Notes: generated from the letters alone by a model not told the origin. A stretch of 64,000 nucleotides of DNA from Rickettsiales bacterium (GCA_028279475.1 JANQNR010000004.1:124001-188000); one strand, 5' to 3'; counted from the first letter of the stretch, positions 26,462 through 38,282 are shown. Translations and numbers: made by a program.

Positions 26462-27133
26462 ATGGATGGGATGAAGGTTCCAAATCGCAATCAAGCTGGC
26501 GGCTACAGCGTACGTGAAATACTCGATGAGTTAGAAGAGTATTGTGATCAGTCAAGCATTGAACATGCAACCAATAAGGTAACAGAGCAAGCCATTAGCA
26601 TACTTGGGAAACACAATATAAGTATTGAAGGAGATGCCTACACATCTGTCTCACAAGCAGCACAGCGGGTTTTATTAGCAGAAGCAATAAACTTAGCGGC
26701 TAAGAAATTTGACGAACGCTATTACCGCATCAAACCGGCACTGTTTATTTCGGCTGCAATACAAGGTGCCGATGATGGCGTACGCATACATGCTTCGGAA
26801 GACGAGAACGGCAATGCTGTCTGGTATATACATCATGAAGAAGTTGGGATTGTCAGCTTCCATGACCCATATGGAGAGATTGCAGAATTGGCAGAACTAT
26901 ACCATGAAAAACTGTGCTACGATGACACAATAGAGTGGAGCGGTGTGGCACGTACCCCACTAGCATTTGAATGCCTTACAAATGAATCACTACTTGATGC
27001 AATGGTAACGTTAACTACCACCTCTATGAACTCCACGCCAAGATTTCGTATTTTCAACGGCTCCTCTGAAAGTCGTGTAGTAGACTTAGCTTCCTCTGAG
27101 CATCAACAAGAGGAAGCGTATCGATCTCAGTAA
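26462..27133 (+). CDS. Hypothetical protein
   Basis: Up to 223 residues, unrecognised. ATG 26462 and ATG 26471 (MKVPNRNQAGGYSV) both fit; the second has a GGATGGG sequence upstream. It is acidic and apparently soluble, with a predicted helical first half (VREILDELEEYCDQSS, AQRVLLAEAINLAAKKF) and a mixed second half (AVWYIHHEEVGIVSFHDPYG). The C-terminal 30 residues are polar. There is no signal peptide. It is divergent from the glycosyltransferase and 100 bp upstream of thiC, with no evident terminator. Confidence 0.6.
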   Translation: MDGMKVPNRNQAGGYSVREILDELEEYCDQSSIEHATNKVTEQAISILGKHNISIEGDAYTSVSQAAQRVLLAEAINLAAKKFDERYYRIKPALFISAAIQGADDGVRIHASEDENGNAVWYIHHEEVGIVSFHDPYGEIAELAELYHEKLCYDDTIEWSGVARTPLAFECLTNESLLDAMVTLTTTSMNSTPRFRIFNGSSESRVVDLASSEHQQEEAYRSQ

Positions 27134-27205
27134 CCACTTGCTGTAATATACACTGCTCTTACCTATGTTTTACTTGCGTTGCAGCGCAAAGCTGTGGTCT
27201 TCTAG

Positions 27206-29212
<2,007 letters not shown>

Positions 29213-29214
29213 GA

Positions 29215-29297
29215 TATAGTAGTTTGACTTTTTGATTAGACAAAATACTCTTCTAATCACGCTATCCATCGATTCAAAAAGTCAAGGTCGCGCTGTA
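29215..29297. repeat. TATAGC-type palindromic element, copy 1 (83 bp)
   Basis: The left end is TATAGTAGTTTGACTTTTTG. The right end, read inward on the other strand, is TACAGCGCGACCTTGACTTT. The arms pair over TTGACTTTTTGA. Inside is a second stem, GATTAGA/TCTAATC. It has the same length and the same conserved ends as the element at 53615. It may also act as a transcription barrier between convergent thiC and the GT2 gene. Confidence 0.75.
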
Positions 29298-29307
29298 ATA
29301 ACTTACC

Positions 29308-30210
29308 TTAATGCTTCACCAGGTGGTGTGCAATTCGCACTATAATACTCGGCCAATCCACTAGTCGAACGCGCTTTGCATAGGCTTTGATGCGTGGCCA
29401 CATCTCTTTGACAATGCCATGCTGGATGGCATAGGCAACCCCCACCACAAATAAGATATTACAGAATTTGCGTACATGTGGAGCAACCTTCAGCAATTCC
29501 GTACAACTGGTCAGAAAGATACGTGACTTGGCCAGCGTCAGCTTGCTCCCGGTATCGGTATAGAGGTTGCTACCATGGATAGTCTGGGCAGTCAGTTCTG
29601 CTTCATCATGAATCCCTTGTGCACTGGCGATCAGGAAGAACTTGATATAATGGTCACTGATATAAATCGACTTGGCTTTCGGTAGTGGGAAAATTGGTTC
29701 GGCAAGACGACGACGGAAGGTCAGCCCGGATGTTGCTGGAGGGCTATAGCCTGGTTTACCAGTCGTTTGCATGGCATGGCGCACATCAAGAATGCGATGA
29801 CTCGAAGCCGCTGCTCCTGGTTCCTTTTGCAAGAAATCGATAATTTCCAGTTGTCGGCAATGGGCTACATCATGGAATATCCAGTCAATCTGGGGATGTC
29901 CCTCGTAAAGCGCCCGGATATGTGCATGCTTATGGGGTGCAAACACATCATCCGAGTCGAGTAGAAAGAGAATATCCCCGGTTGACTGTGCCACCCCCTG
30001 GCTAATTGCTGCCGCCTGCCCGGCATTCTCCTGAAATACCATCGTAATCCGATCGCCATAGGCGCTAATCACGTCACGCGAATGGTCGGTAGAGCCATCA
30101 TCCACTACAATAATTTCGTCGAATGGCACCGTCTGATTCAGTGCACTGTCAATCGCAGCGCCAATATAGTCACCGTAATTATAGTTGGGAATAATCACAC
30201 TACTTCGCAT
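29308..30210 (-). CDS. Family 2 glycosyltransferase
   Basis: A 300-residue GT-A enzyme: SVIIPNYNYGDYIGAAIDSAL, EIIVVDDGSTDHSRDVI, and DILFLLDSDDVFAPHK with the DxD metal site. It transfers sugar from a nucleotide donor, probably at the cytoplasmic face of the membrane; the acceptor is unknown. The C-terminal ~80 residues contain hydrophobic stretches (NILFVVGVAYAIQHGI) that may bind the membrane. It is divergent from the next glycosyltransferase gene. Confidence 0.87.
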   Translation of the reverse strand: MRSSVIIPNYNYGDYIGAAIDSALNQTVPFDEIIVVDDGSTDHSRDVISAYGDRITMVFQENAGQAAAISQGVAQSTGDILFLLDSDDVFAPHKHAHIRALYEGHPQIDWIFHDVAHCRQLEIIDFLQKEPGAAASSHRILDVRHAMQTTGKPGYSPPATSGLTFRRRLAEPIFPLPKAKSIYISDHYIKFFLIASAQGIHDEAELTAQTIHGSNLYTDTGSKLTLAKSRIFLTSCTELLKVAPHVRKFCNILFVVGVAYAIQHGIVKEMWPRIKAYAKRVRLVDWPSIIVRIAHHLVKH

Positions 30211-30297
30211 ATGCGAGGTGTTGTAACATATTTTAATCTTTTATCCATGGCCTTTTTACCGTATGCACGGCCTAATCATCTATCTTTCGGAGCCTTC

Positions 30298-31434
30298 ATG
30301 CCAAATGCTGCTATTTTTCTTAGTCACTGCTTGCCCCTAAGCTCGGTCTTTGTGCTGCACCAGATGCAAGCAATGCAACGCTACAAACCGCATGTGCTGG
30401 CCTGTAAGCGCGTAGAACCGTCTGTAGATCTTGGTGCAATACCTGCCGCAGTCATCAATCGTCACCATACCCCAATTGATCGCGCATTGGAGTTTGGCTT
30501 TAAGTTGACCGGTTACGCCCCTTCACTGTCAAATGTTGCAAAGCATTGCGACATTATGCATGCCCATTTCGGCCCCACCGGGTTGTTAGCACTACCACTT
30601 GCTCGTAAAGCTAATATTCCATTGGTGGTGACGCTGCACGGATTTGACGTGCTCAAGCGCAATCCAACCTTACAGACCGATGGCCGGTTGTTCATGCATT
30701 ATGTCAAGCATCTACAAACATTGGCACAGGGAGCCACCCAATTTATCTGTGTCTCAGACTATACCAAGCAGCGTGCCATCGAATTTGGCTTCCCGGAAGA
30801 AAAATGTACCGTCCATTATATGGGTATCCCCCTTATTGAACATACAGTACCAAAGGCTGAGCGTAGCTCTGAGCAACCCTTCCGTATCATCACGGTTGGA
30901 CGGCACGTGCCATTTAAAGGTCATGCTAAGCTGATTGAAGCATTAAGTGCCGTAGAGAAAGAAGGCCATCACATCCATGTTGATTTTGTCGGTGATGGAG
31001 AACTGCGCGGCGAGTTGGAGCAGCAAGCAGAACAATCACTCAGCAGCTATACTTTTCATGGGGCAAAGCAACATGCGGACGTTATTCGCCTGATGCGTGG
31101 TGCTGACCTGTTTTGCCATACCAGTATGCATCAACCGAATGGTCAAACGGAGGCATTTGGGTTGGTCGTACTGGAGGCGCAATGGGCGGGACTGCCCGTG
31201 GTTGCCTTTGCCTCCGGTGGTGTGCCGGAAGCAGTGAAGGAAGGTGAGACCGCCCTTCTTTGTCCGGAAGGAGATGTGCAGGCCTTAAAAGAGGCGGTAT
31301 GCAACATGTTAAGCGACGACGCCAAACGCATCAGTATGGCTTCGGCCAGCCCGAATTTTGTGAAAGACCATTTTGATAATCGACTCCAGACACAGAAATT
31401 AGAAGAGATTTACGATCAAATACGTAACCAATAA
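30298..31434 (+). CDS. GT4-type glycosyltransferase
   Basis: A 378-residue GT-B enzyme. I start at ATG 30298 (MPNAAIFLSHCLPLSS), which has CGGAG upstream; ORF-track sequence before this overlaps the GT2 gene. The N-terminal domain has HAHFGPTGLLALPLA and LVVTLHGFD. The C-terminal domain has RIITVGRHVPFKGHAKLIEAL, VDFVGDGEL and DLFCHTSMH, and the donor-binding EAFGLVVLEAQWAGLPVVAFASGGVPEAV. The family makes exopolysaccharide or LPS glycans. It converges on metG with 5 bp between stops. Confidence 0.88.
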   Translation: MPNAAIFLSHCLPLSSVFVLHQMQAMQRYKPHVLACKRVEPSVDLGAIPAAVINRHHTPIDRALEFGFKLTGYAPSLSNVAKHCDIMHAHFGPTGLLALPLARKANIPLVVTLHGFDVLKRNPTLQTDGRLFMHYVKHLQTLAQGATQFICVSDYTKQRAIEFGFPEEKCTVHYMGIPLIEHTVPKAERSSEQPFRIITVGRHVPFKGHAKLIEALSAVEKEGHHIHVDFVGDGELRGELEQQAEQSLSSYTFHGAKQHADVIRLMRGADLFCHTSMHQPNGQTEAFGLVVLEAQWAGLPVVAFASGGVPEAVKEGETALLCPEGDVQALKEAVCNMLSDDAKRISMASASPNFVKDHFDNRLQTQKLEEIYDQIRNQ

Positions 31435-31439
31435 CCTTT

Positions 31440-32969
31440 TTACTCCACCCCTTCTACTGCATCGAAGCGGGGGAAGATAGGTTCTGGTGCAGGCAATACT
31501 GCACCTGGCCGTAACGCATGTGCCGGATCAATGGCAGACGCCATACGGGTATCCTCGGACACGCTGAGCTGGAATAGTAGCTTATCCGCTGAATCGGGGA
31601 TAAAGGGTTGCAGGCAGATCGCCAGGCACCGTATCCCTTCCAGCAAGGTATAGAGTACTGCTTCCATACGCTGTGGGTCGGTTTTCTTGAGTTTCCATGG
31701 CGCCTGCGCATCGATATATTCGTTCAGCCGCCGTCCGCCCTCGACAATGGCGTCTAACGCCTGATGAAAGGCCAGCGTTTTCAGCGCATCGCGAACCGCA
31801 TCAATCACCGGGTAAATGCCAGCCAGCACGTCTGCATCCTGCGGCGTAGAAGCAGCACTGGATGGCACCCTACCCTCGCAATTCTTCTGTACCATGGATA
31901 GGCTGCGCTGTGCCAGATTGCCGATCGTATTGGCCAATTCACTGTTGATTCGTTGCACCATGGCCAGCCGAGAGAAATTCCCGTCACTGCCAAACGGCAC
32001 CTCACGCAGCAGGAAATAGCGCGTCTGATCCAGCCCATACGTCTCAATCAATTGCTCCGGTTTGATGACATTACCCAATGATTTGGAAATTTTCTGTCCT
32101 TCATTGGTCCACCAGCCATGCGCAAAGACCTGCCGCGGCACCGGTAATCCGGCACTCATCAGGAAAGCCGGCCAATAGACTGCATGGAAGCGCAGAATAT
32201 CCTTCCCTACAACATGCAGCACATCGCCACCCGCCCAGAAAGTCTGGTAGTCCACTGCATTCGTATCTGGGTAGCCAACCGCCGTCATGTAATTGACCAG
32301 CGCATCCAGCCAGACATACATCACATGCGCTTCGTCACCCGGCACCGGCACGCCCCATTCAAACGAGGTGCGTGAGATGGATAAATCATGCAGACCGCCC
32401 TTCACAAAGCTGATGACCTCATTACGGCGTGATGCCGGAGCGATAAAGTCAGGATGGGATTCATAGAATGCCAGCAATCGCTCTTGCCAGGCGGAGAGCC
32501 GAAAGAAATAGCTTGGCTCCTCGACCCATTCCACTGGGGCACCGGTCGGTGCCTTACCGTCAATTAGCTCGTCTTCGGCGTAAAATGCTTCATCACGCAC
32601 CGAATACCAACCGGCATAGCTGCCAAGATAGATGTCGCCACTGGCTTCTAGCGCCTGCCACATTGCCTGCGCTGCCTGTTTGTGGCGTACTTCCGTGGTG
32701 CGGATAAAGTCATCATTAGAGAGATTCAGCTCCTCGGTCAGTTCCCTGAACGATTCCGAGACCATGTCGGTAAATTCCTGCGGGCTGACTCCCGCCGCCG
32801 CTGCCGATTTTTCTACCTTCTGCCCATGCTCGTCGGTACCGGTCAGGAAGCGCACCGCCTGTCCCTCCATGCGGGCAAACCGGGCGAGCACATCGCAGGC
32901 GATGGATGTATAAGCGTGGCCGATATGCGGCTTGTCATTGACGTAATAGATGGGTGTGGTGATGTACAT
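31440..32969 (-). CDS. metG: Methionyl-tRNA synthetase
   Basis: Charges tRNA-Met. The N-terminus is MYITTPIYYVNDKPHIGHAY, with the HIGH motif. The second signature is KISKSLGN. At 509 residues it is the compact form without the EMAP-like C-terminal domain, and I see no Cys zinc knuckle, which is the alphaproteobacterial or organelle-like type. The region just upstream of the ATG is entirely the TAGGG-rich inverted repeat, and no Shine-Dalgarno is visible. It follows holB in the dacA-tmk-holB-metG order. Confidence 0.96.
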   Translation of the reverse strand: MYITTPIYYVNDKPHIGHAYTSIACDVLARFARMEGQAVRFLTGTDEHGQKVEKSAAAAGVSPQEFTDMVSESFRELTEELNLSNDDFIRTTEVRHKQAAQAMWQALEASGDIYLGSYAGWYSVRDEAFYAEDELIDGKAPTGAPVEWVEEPSYFFRLSAWQERLLAFYESHPDFIAPASRRNEVISFVKGGLHDLSISRTSFEWGVPVPGDEAHVMYVWLDALVNYMTAVGYPDTNAVDYQTFWAGGDVLHVVGKDILRFHAVYWPAFLMSAGLPVPRQVFAHGWWTNEGQKISKSLGNVIKPEQLIETYGLDQTRYFLLREVPFGSDGNFSRLAMVQRINSELANTIGNLAQRSLSMVQKNCEGRVPSSAASTPQDADVLAGIYPVIDAVRDALKTLAFHQALDAIVEGGRRLNEYIDAQAPWKLKKTDPQRMEAVLYTLLEGIRCLAICLQPFIPDSADKLLFQLSVSEDTRMASAIDPAHALRPGAVLPAPEPIFPRFDAVEGVE

Positions 32970-33077
32970 CGTTAGGGATTAGGGGCTAGGGTGTAGGGAT
33001 TAGGGTATAGGGTATAGAGATGAGAGTGTCATCCTCTAATCAATCCTCAGAACCTACATCCTAGCCCCTAATCCCTG
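32970..33077. repeat. TAGGG-rich inverted repeat between holB and metG
   Basis: The left arm contains AGGGATTAGGGGCTAGGGTG and the right arm carries the complement of AGGGATTAGGGGCTAGGATG. Between them on the left are further degenerate TAGGG units of 6-8 bp. The right arm covers the last codons and TAG stop of holB. The left arm touches the metG start codon. This looks like an inserted palindromic repeat. Confidence 0.75.
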
Positions 33078-34137
33078 TCATCATCATCAACAGATTCGTG
33101 ATGACCTGTCGTTTATCCAGATAGAGGATACTTGCCGTCTCAACGGACTGGCGTTGTGTTTCCCATAGTTCCAGCCATGCCGGTAAGGGGCGTCGCTGCG
33201 CCAGTTTCTCCAGTACTGACCGGATCGTGGCATCGTCGGTTTGCATTTCTCCTGTTGCCTGGTACGCTGCCACCTGACGCACCAGCATATCGACCAGACG
33301 CTGCACATGCGCTAGCGTCATATGTTCGTCCTTGCCTATCGTTTCCGCCAGCTTTAGCAATGCATGCGTATCGTTTGGGGCAATGAGCGCGTCGAGCAAT
33401 TGCCACCAGTAGTCCAATGCTTTGGTTTCCTGCCAATGCAGCGCCATCCCCGGCGATCCATTGGTCAGGGCATAAAGTTGCGTGGCGCTGGTAGCATCCA
33501 TATGGCCATCCACGACTGCGTTAAAAGCATCATGCGAAAGGCCTGGCATGGTAATCTCACGGCAACGCGAACGGATGGTCGGAAGCAATTTACCAGGCAC
33601 ATGCGACACCAGAATGAACAGACTACGCGCCGGGGGTTCTTCCAGCCATTTCAACAGGGCATTGGCAGCGTTGTGGTTCATCGCCTCCGCCGGATCGACC
33701 ACGACAATCTTCCAGCCCATCTCACCCGCCGTCAGTGACATGAACTCGCCGATTGCACGCACGCGTTCGATGGGGATGTCCTTCTTGTAGGCTTTCTTCT
33801 TTTCATCGTAAGGTGGGCGAATCCAGAGAAAATCCGGGTGCGAGGATTGCAGCATACGCGTCAGCGCTGAAGCATCCGGATCGACTGATAAGGTCGAGGA
33901 TGGTGCAGCCGGTAATGTATCACCAAAGAGACCGCCATCTGCGCTTGCAGCCTCGGCGGGTGCCAGCAGACTTGCAGCCAATCGACAGGCCAGTGTGGCT
34001 TTGCCAATTCCTTCTGCTCCACTTAGCAGGTAAGCGGAGGGCAATCGTTCCCTGTCCAGTGCCCCGGCAAGTTGTGCTTCGACAGCTTCCATGCCATGCA
34101 GTGGTTTGGTAAACCAATCGGTGGCGGGCTGACTCAT
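33061..34137 (-). CDS. holB: DNA polymerase III delta-prime subunit HolB
   Basis: The clamp-loader subunit that opens the clamp together with delta. The 358-residue protein has an AAA+ fold: LSGAEGIGKATLACRLAASL (P-loop-like), KIVVVDPAEAMNHNAANALLKWLEEPP, and FILVSHVPGKLLPTIRSRCREI. The ATG overlaps the tmk stop. The last four residues (GIRG) and the stop are encoded by the inverted repeat downstream, so the native C-terminus may have been replaced. Confidence 0.92.
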   Translation of the reverse strand: MSQPATDWFTKPLHGMEAVEAQLAGALDRERLPSAYLLSGAEGIGKATLACRLAASLLAPAEAASADGGLFGDTLPAAPSSTLSVDPDASALTRMLQSSHPDFLWIRPPYDEKKKAYKKDIPIERVRAIGEFMSLTAGEMGWKIVVVDPAEAMNHNAANALLKWLEEPPARSLFILVSHVPGKLLPTIRSRCREITMPGLSHDAFNAVVDGHMDATSATQLYALTNGSPGMALHWQETKALDYWWQLLDALIAPNDTHALLKLAETIGKDEHMTLAHVQRLVDMLVRQVAAYQATGEMQTDDATIRSVLEKLAQRRPLPAWLELWETQRQSVETASILYLDKRQVITNLLMMMTGIRG

Positions 34138-34775
34138 GCGGCTTCCTCAAGCATTGGCAGTAACCCGATAATGGCCTCGTGTAATTGCTCAGGTGATTGC
34201 GATGCATCCAGTACGTGGAATCGTTGCGGCTCTTTCTTAGCCAATGCTAAAAACCCTTCACGTAGGCGCTGATGGAAATCTGTTCCCAGCGCTTCAAAAC
34301 GGGTTTCTACCCCTTGACGCGATGCGGCTCGCTGCAATCCTGCCTCTGGATCAATATCCAACAGGATAGTCATGTCCGGCGTTACACCTCCTAACATCAT
34401 TCGGTGCAGGTGATCATAGTAGGCGATTCCCAATCCTTTTGCGATACCCTGATAGATACGGGATGAATCATGGAATCGATCGGAAATCACAACCTTTCCC
34501 TCATTCAATGCCGGTTGAATGACGTTGCGTACATGCTCGACACGCGCCGCCATAAACAGCAGCATCTCACTTTCCGGCAACCATTCCTCTTCCTGTGGCT
34601 TTACCAACAATGCGCGAATCTTCTCTGCCTGTACCGTTCCTCCCGGCTCGCGGGTAATGAGATGAGGAATATGGTTGTTTTCCAACCATGCCGATAGAAG
34701 CGCTATCTGTGTCGATTTGCCGCTCCCCTCGCCTCCTTCAATCGTGATAAACAGGCCGCGATGTTCTGACGACAT
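34134..34775 (-). CDS. tmk: Thymidylate kinase
   Basis: Phosphorylates dTMP to dTDP. The 213-residue protein starts LFITIEGGEGSGKSTQIALL, containing the P-loop. The DRx motif is VVISDRFHDSSRIYQG, and the lid has SRQGVETRFEALG. It is coupled to holB by a 4-bp overlap and follows dacA by 5 bp, as in many alphaproteobacteria. Confidence 0.95.
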   Translation of the reverse strand: MSSEHRGLFITIEGGEGSGKSTQIALLSAWLENNHIPHLITREPGGTVQAEKIRALLVKPQEEEWLPESEMLLFMAARVEHVRNVIQPALNEGKVVISDRFHDSSRIYQGIAKGLGIAYYDHLHRMMLGGVTPDMTILLDIDPEAGLQRAASRQGVETRFEALGTDFHQRLREGFLALAKKEPQRFHVLDASQSPEQLHEAIIGLLPMLEEAA

Positions 34776-34780
34776 AGGGC

Positions 34781-35905
34781 TTACGTTCCAAATAGCAGAT
34801 GCTTTGCATTGGTCATCAGGCGCTTGAAGAAACTGGCCTCTGCCACGGGCTGCGTGGCAATAATCTCTACCGTCTGATCAGACATACCCCCTGCCGATAC
34901 AGTCATGACACCTACGACCTGTCCGGCGTCAATTGGTGCTTTGAGTGGTGCATCGTAGGTGATATGCGCTTTAATGCCACCTGTTTCCACTGTAGGAAGT
35001 ACAATCATGGTTTCTCCCATTACTTGTATCGGCACTGTATCACTTGCCCCATACCAGACCGGTAACTCACTTAAAGGTGTATTCGCTTCCCCTAAGATCC
35101 GATGCGCAAATTCGGCGTATGCATAGCGATAGAGTTTTGCCGCCTCGCGCGCGCGTTCTTTCTCGCTTCCCAAGCCATTGACCACCACATGCACCCGCCG
35201 TTCATCCTGTTCGCCTGAAATCGTAATACCATAACCAGCGGCCTCCGTATGCCCGGTCTTCAGCCCGTCTACACCGATGTCCCGTGCCAGCAGAACATTA
35301 CGATTATGCTGGCGAATATCGTTATAGGTATATTCCATCTGTGCATAAATCGGATAATATTCTGGGAAGTCCATTACCGTGCGGCGCGATAACACTGCCA
35401 GGTCATAGGCTGTCGTCACATGCGCTTCATCAGGCCAGCCGGTAGAATTCTTAAACACTGTGTGCTGCATACCAATCTCTTTGGCCTTCAGTGTCATACG
35501 CTGGGCAAAGCGGTCTTCACTCCCGGCATACCCTTCGGCAAATACGATGCAGGCATCATTGCCGGACTGAATAACAATTCCCTTCATCAAATTGGCGATA
35601 CTGACCGGCACCTCCAGCCGTACAAACATTTTTGAACCGCCCTTACGCCAGGCTTTTTCACTCACGGGATAGGTGTCTTCTACGGATAATTCACCGGAAC
35701 GCAACGCCTCAAACATCATATAGGCCGTCATCATTTTGGTCATGGAAGCAGGATACATCGGTTCATGCGCCTGCTTGTCATAAAGCACGACACCCGTCTT
35801 ATGATCGAGAATCACGGCATGGGAAGCAGTGGTCTCAATTGCATGACCTGCCACCGAGGTCATCAGAAAAAAACACAGGCCGAGAATCAGTCGTTGCATG
35901 AGCAT
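34781..35905 (-). CDS. dacA: D-alanyl-D-alanine carboxypeptidase (PBP5/6 family)
   Basis: Trims the terminal D-Ala from peptidoglycan pentapeptides. A signal peptide spans residues 1-22. The active-site motifs are SMTK (Ser54, Lys57), SGN in VIQSGNDACIVFAEG, and KTG in DGLKTGHTEAAGYGI. A PBP5_C beta domain follows, and the last ~20 residues (EASFFKRLMTNAKHLLFG) fit an amphipathic membrane anchor. ATG 35905 and ATG 35899 are both possible starts. It heads the tmk-holB-metG unit. Confidence 0.93.
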   Translation of the reverse strand: MLMQRLILGLCFFLMTSVAGHAIETTASHAVILDHKTGVVLYDKQAHEPMYPASMTKMMTAYMMFEALRSGELSVEDTYPVSEKAWRKGGSKMFVRLEVPVSIANLMKGIVIQSGNDACIVFAEGYAGSEDRFAQRMTLKAKEIGMQHTVFKNSTGWPDEAHVTTAYDLAVLSRRTVMDFPEYYPIYAQMEYTYNDIRQHNRNVLLARDIGVDGLKTGHTEAAGYGITISGEQDERRVHVVVNGLGSEKERAREAAKLYRYAYAEFAHRILGEANTPLSELPVWYGASDTVPIQVMGETMIVLPTVETGGIKAHITYDAPLKAPIDAGQVVGVMTVSAGGMSDQTVEIIATQPVAEASFFKRLMTNAKHLLFGT

Positions 35906-35986
35906 ATCCGAGGTTGGTTAAAGTCCTTATGTCATACAAGTGATAACGTAGGATGACAACCCGATAAACAAAACGGTATATATGAA

Positions 35987-36457
35987 TCAGTCGAGAACGG
36001 TTTCTAGGTATTCAATCATGCGAGCAGGGAAACTTAAAGAATTCATATAGTCCTGGTCCTCCTGCTCCCAACGCTCACGCGCTACAGCGGCTATATTCCC
36101 AATTTCAGCACGTAACGCATCCTCATCTAGCGTGGCGTTATGCAATCCGGTGATGCGAGCATACGCTTTCTTTTCTGCCTCACTATAGGAGCCATCTTCA
36201 TGAAATACCGTGGTTGCAATATTGATGAGATGCGCCCGATGCTGTGGATCGGTGATGTCGCTCCATACTTCCGTTAGCAGAATTTCCTCGTCTACGGCAT
36301 CCCGCAAAGTTTCTTTCTGCGTATCATTCAGCCGCCCATTCGCATCAATATAATCATGCAGGCGATCCTGTTCCTCGCCATCAAGGACACCATCTGCCCA
36401 TGCCAGGGCAATCATCCCCTTGAACATCGCGATATAGCTGTCAGTTACCTGCGTCAT
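35987..36457 (-). CDS. TerB-like protein
   Basis: A 156-residue acidic, all-helical protein. MFKGMIALAWADGVLDGEEQDRLHDYIDANG and TVFHEDGSYSEAEKKAYARI form two acidic helical repeats resembling the TerB (tellurite-resistance/DUF533-type) fold, which can bind metal through its acidic residues. The role is unknown. It follows aceA by 9 bp on the same strand and is probably co-transcribed with it. The family call is by pattern only. Confidence 0.65.
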   Translation of the reverse strand: MTQVTDSYIAMFKGMIALAWADGVLDGEEQDRLHDYIDANGRLNDTQKETLRDAVDEEILLTEVWSDITDPQHRAHLINIATTVFHEDGSYSEAEKKAYARITGLHNATLDEDALRAEIGNIAAVARERWEQEDQDYMNSLSFPARMIEYLETVLD

Positions 36458-36466
36458 AAATATGCC

Positions 36467-37735
36467 CTAATGGAATTGTGCTTCTTCAGTGGATCCTTTC
36501 AGCGCCGCCGTGGAGAGTTCCCCTCCAGCAATGGTCTGTGCCAACTGGTCGAAATACCCGGTGCCGACCTCACGCTGGTGCTTCGCAGCACTAAAGCCCT
36601 TGGGTTCGGCAGCAAACTCTTTCTCCTGCAACTCAACATAGCCAGTCATGCCACTGGCTTTATAAGCCGTTGCCAGTTCAAACATGCTATAATTTAATGC
36701 ATGGAACCCGGCTAGCGTAATAAACTGGAACTTATAGCCCATCGCTCCTAGCTCTTTCTGGAATTTAGCAATCGTAATATCATCCAGATTTTTCCGCCAG
36801 TTAAAGGATGGCGAACAGTTGTAGGACAACATTGTATCAGGATAGTCTTTCTTGATGGCCTCGGCATAACGCTTGGCTTCTTCCAGGCTGGGAGTCGACG
36901 TTTCACACCAGATCATATCGGCATAGGGTGCATAGGCCAGCCCCCGAGCAATGGCACAATCCAGTCCGCCTTTCATTTTGAAGAAGCCTTCCGGTGTACG
37001 CTCTTGCTCGATGAATGCTGCATCTGCCTCATCAATATCACTGGTAATCAGGAACGCGCCATTGGCATCGGTACGTGCAATCAACACAGTCGGTACATCA
37101 CATATATCCGCTGCCATGCGCGCCGCTTTTAACTTGTTCACGGCTTCTTGTGTTGGCACCAATACCTTGCCGCCCATATGACCGCACTTCTTAGCCGACG
37201 CCAGTTGATCCTCAAAATGAACCCCGGCGGCTCCGGCATCAATCATATCCTTCATCAGCTCATGCGCATTGAGCGGCCCGCCAAACCCAGCTTCCGCATC
37301 GGCAACAATCGGCTGCATCCAGTCAACGCTGTGATCACCTTCGGCATGGTGAATCTGATCGGCGCGTCGCAGCGTATTATTGATACGGCGAATCACGGAC
37401 GGTACGGAGTCCGCCGGATAAAGACTTTGATCTGGGTACATTTCTCCGGCCAGGTTGGCATCAGCTGCCACTTGCCATCCTGACAGATAGATCCCTTTTA
37501 ACCCGGCTTTCACCTGCTGCATTGCCTGGTTGCCAGTCAGTGCACCCAATGCATTGACATAATCTTCCGTCTGGAAATAGTTCCACAGCTTGCGCGCGCC
37601 CTGGCGCGCCAGAGAATAGTCTACATGCACCGTGCCACGCAGTTTTTCCATCTCCTGCGCCGTATAATCTCTCTGCACCCCTTTCCAACGTGCCGATGTA
37701 TCCCAATCCGTTTGAATTTCCTGTGCTGAACGCAT
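36467..37735 (-). CDS. aceA: Isocitrate lyase
   Basis: Splits isocitrate into glyoxylate and succinate, the first step of the glyoxylate shunt. At 422 residues it is the short bacterial form. Motifs are [46 protein letters not shown], the catalytic loop [20 protein letters not shown], and [16 protein letters not shown] stands before the ATG. Malate synthase, the partner, is 16 kb away rather than adjacent. A small HTH protein gene lies immediately upstream on the same strand. Confidence 0.97.
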   Translation of the reverse strand: MRSAQEIQTDWDTSARWKGVQRDYTAQEMEKLRGTVHVDYSLARQGARKLWNYFQTEDYVNALGALTGNQAMQQVKAGLKGIYLSGWQVAADANLAGEMYPDQSLYPADSVPSVIRRINNTLRRADQIHHAEGDHSVDWMQPIVADAEAGFGGPLNAHELMKDMIDAGAAGVHFEDQLASAKKCGHMGGKVLVPTQEAVNKLKAARMAADICDVPTVLIARTDANGAFLITSDIDEADAAFIEQERTPEGFFKMKGGLDCAIARGLAYAPYADMIWCETSTPSLEEAKRYAEAIKKDYPDTMLSYNCSPSFNWRKNLDDITIAKFQKELGAMGYKFQFITLAGFHALNYSMFELATAYKASGMTGYVELQEKEFAAEPKGFSAAKHQREVGTGYFDQLAQTIAGGELSTAALKGSTEEAQFH

Positions 37736-37884
37736 GGCTACTCCCTATTATATAAACTCAGCGCAATTTTGTGTCGTGCCATGCATCAAGCGCAAGGAAA
37801 TCCTTTGCTGTCAGCTTTTTACTCTTCACATATTTCGTGCCAGAGACCAGTATGTCACAAAAATTCCTGCCAACATCATCGCCA

Positions 37885-38109
37885 TCACTCGTTCGTCGTT
37901 TGTTTTTTCGACGCTTCTTTGCATTCTGATCCGGCAGTCGTCACTCTGGCATCAACAAAATCCTGTAGGTCAATTCTGGCGATACGGAACTCCCGCTCTA
38001 AACGCACTGCGCGCAACTCCCCTTCCTTAATCCAGCTACGCACCGTAGCACTACTGACTTTCAGTAGATCTGCCACTTCCTGAATCGTCATAAAAGGAGC
38101 GCTCAACAT
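37885..38109 (-). CDS. Excisionase/MerR-like helix-turn-helix protein
   Basis: A 74-residue DNA-binding protein: MTIQEVADLLKVSSATVRSWIKEGELRAVRLEREFRIARIDLQDFV is a typical AlpA/excisionase-family winged HTH, followed by a polar tail. The start may be the ATG at 38109 or at 38091 (MTIQEV). No integrase or phage gene is nearby, so it is more likely a local regulator than an excisionase. It lies 149 bp upstream of aceA on the same strand and is divergent from the stress-protein gene. Confidence 0.8.
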   Translation of the reverse strand: MLSAPFMTIQEVADLLKVSSATVRSWIKEGELRAVRLEREFRIARIDLQDFVDARVTTAGSECKEASKKQTTNE

Positions 38110-38282
38110 AGCTCAAACCGCTTTAATCATGCTTGTTTCTTCTCAACTATACCCGTTTTAATTTGATTCTGGCAAGCAAACTTCTATACTAAGTTAGCGC
38201 AAGAAATCACACAGCGCATTTTACCCTGTTCATTCATCATATAACAATATGATTATATAATCCATTAATACGGAGCTCCAGC

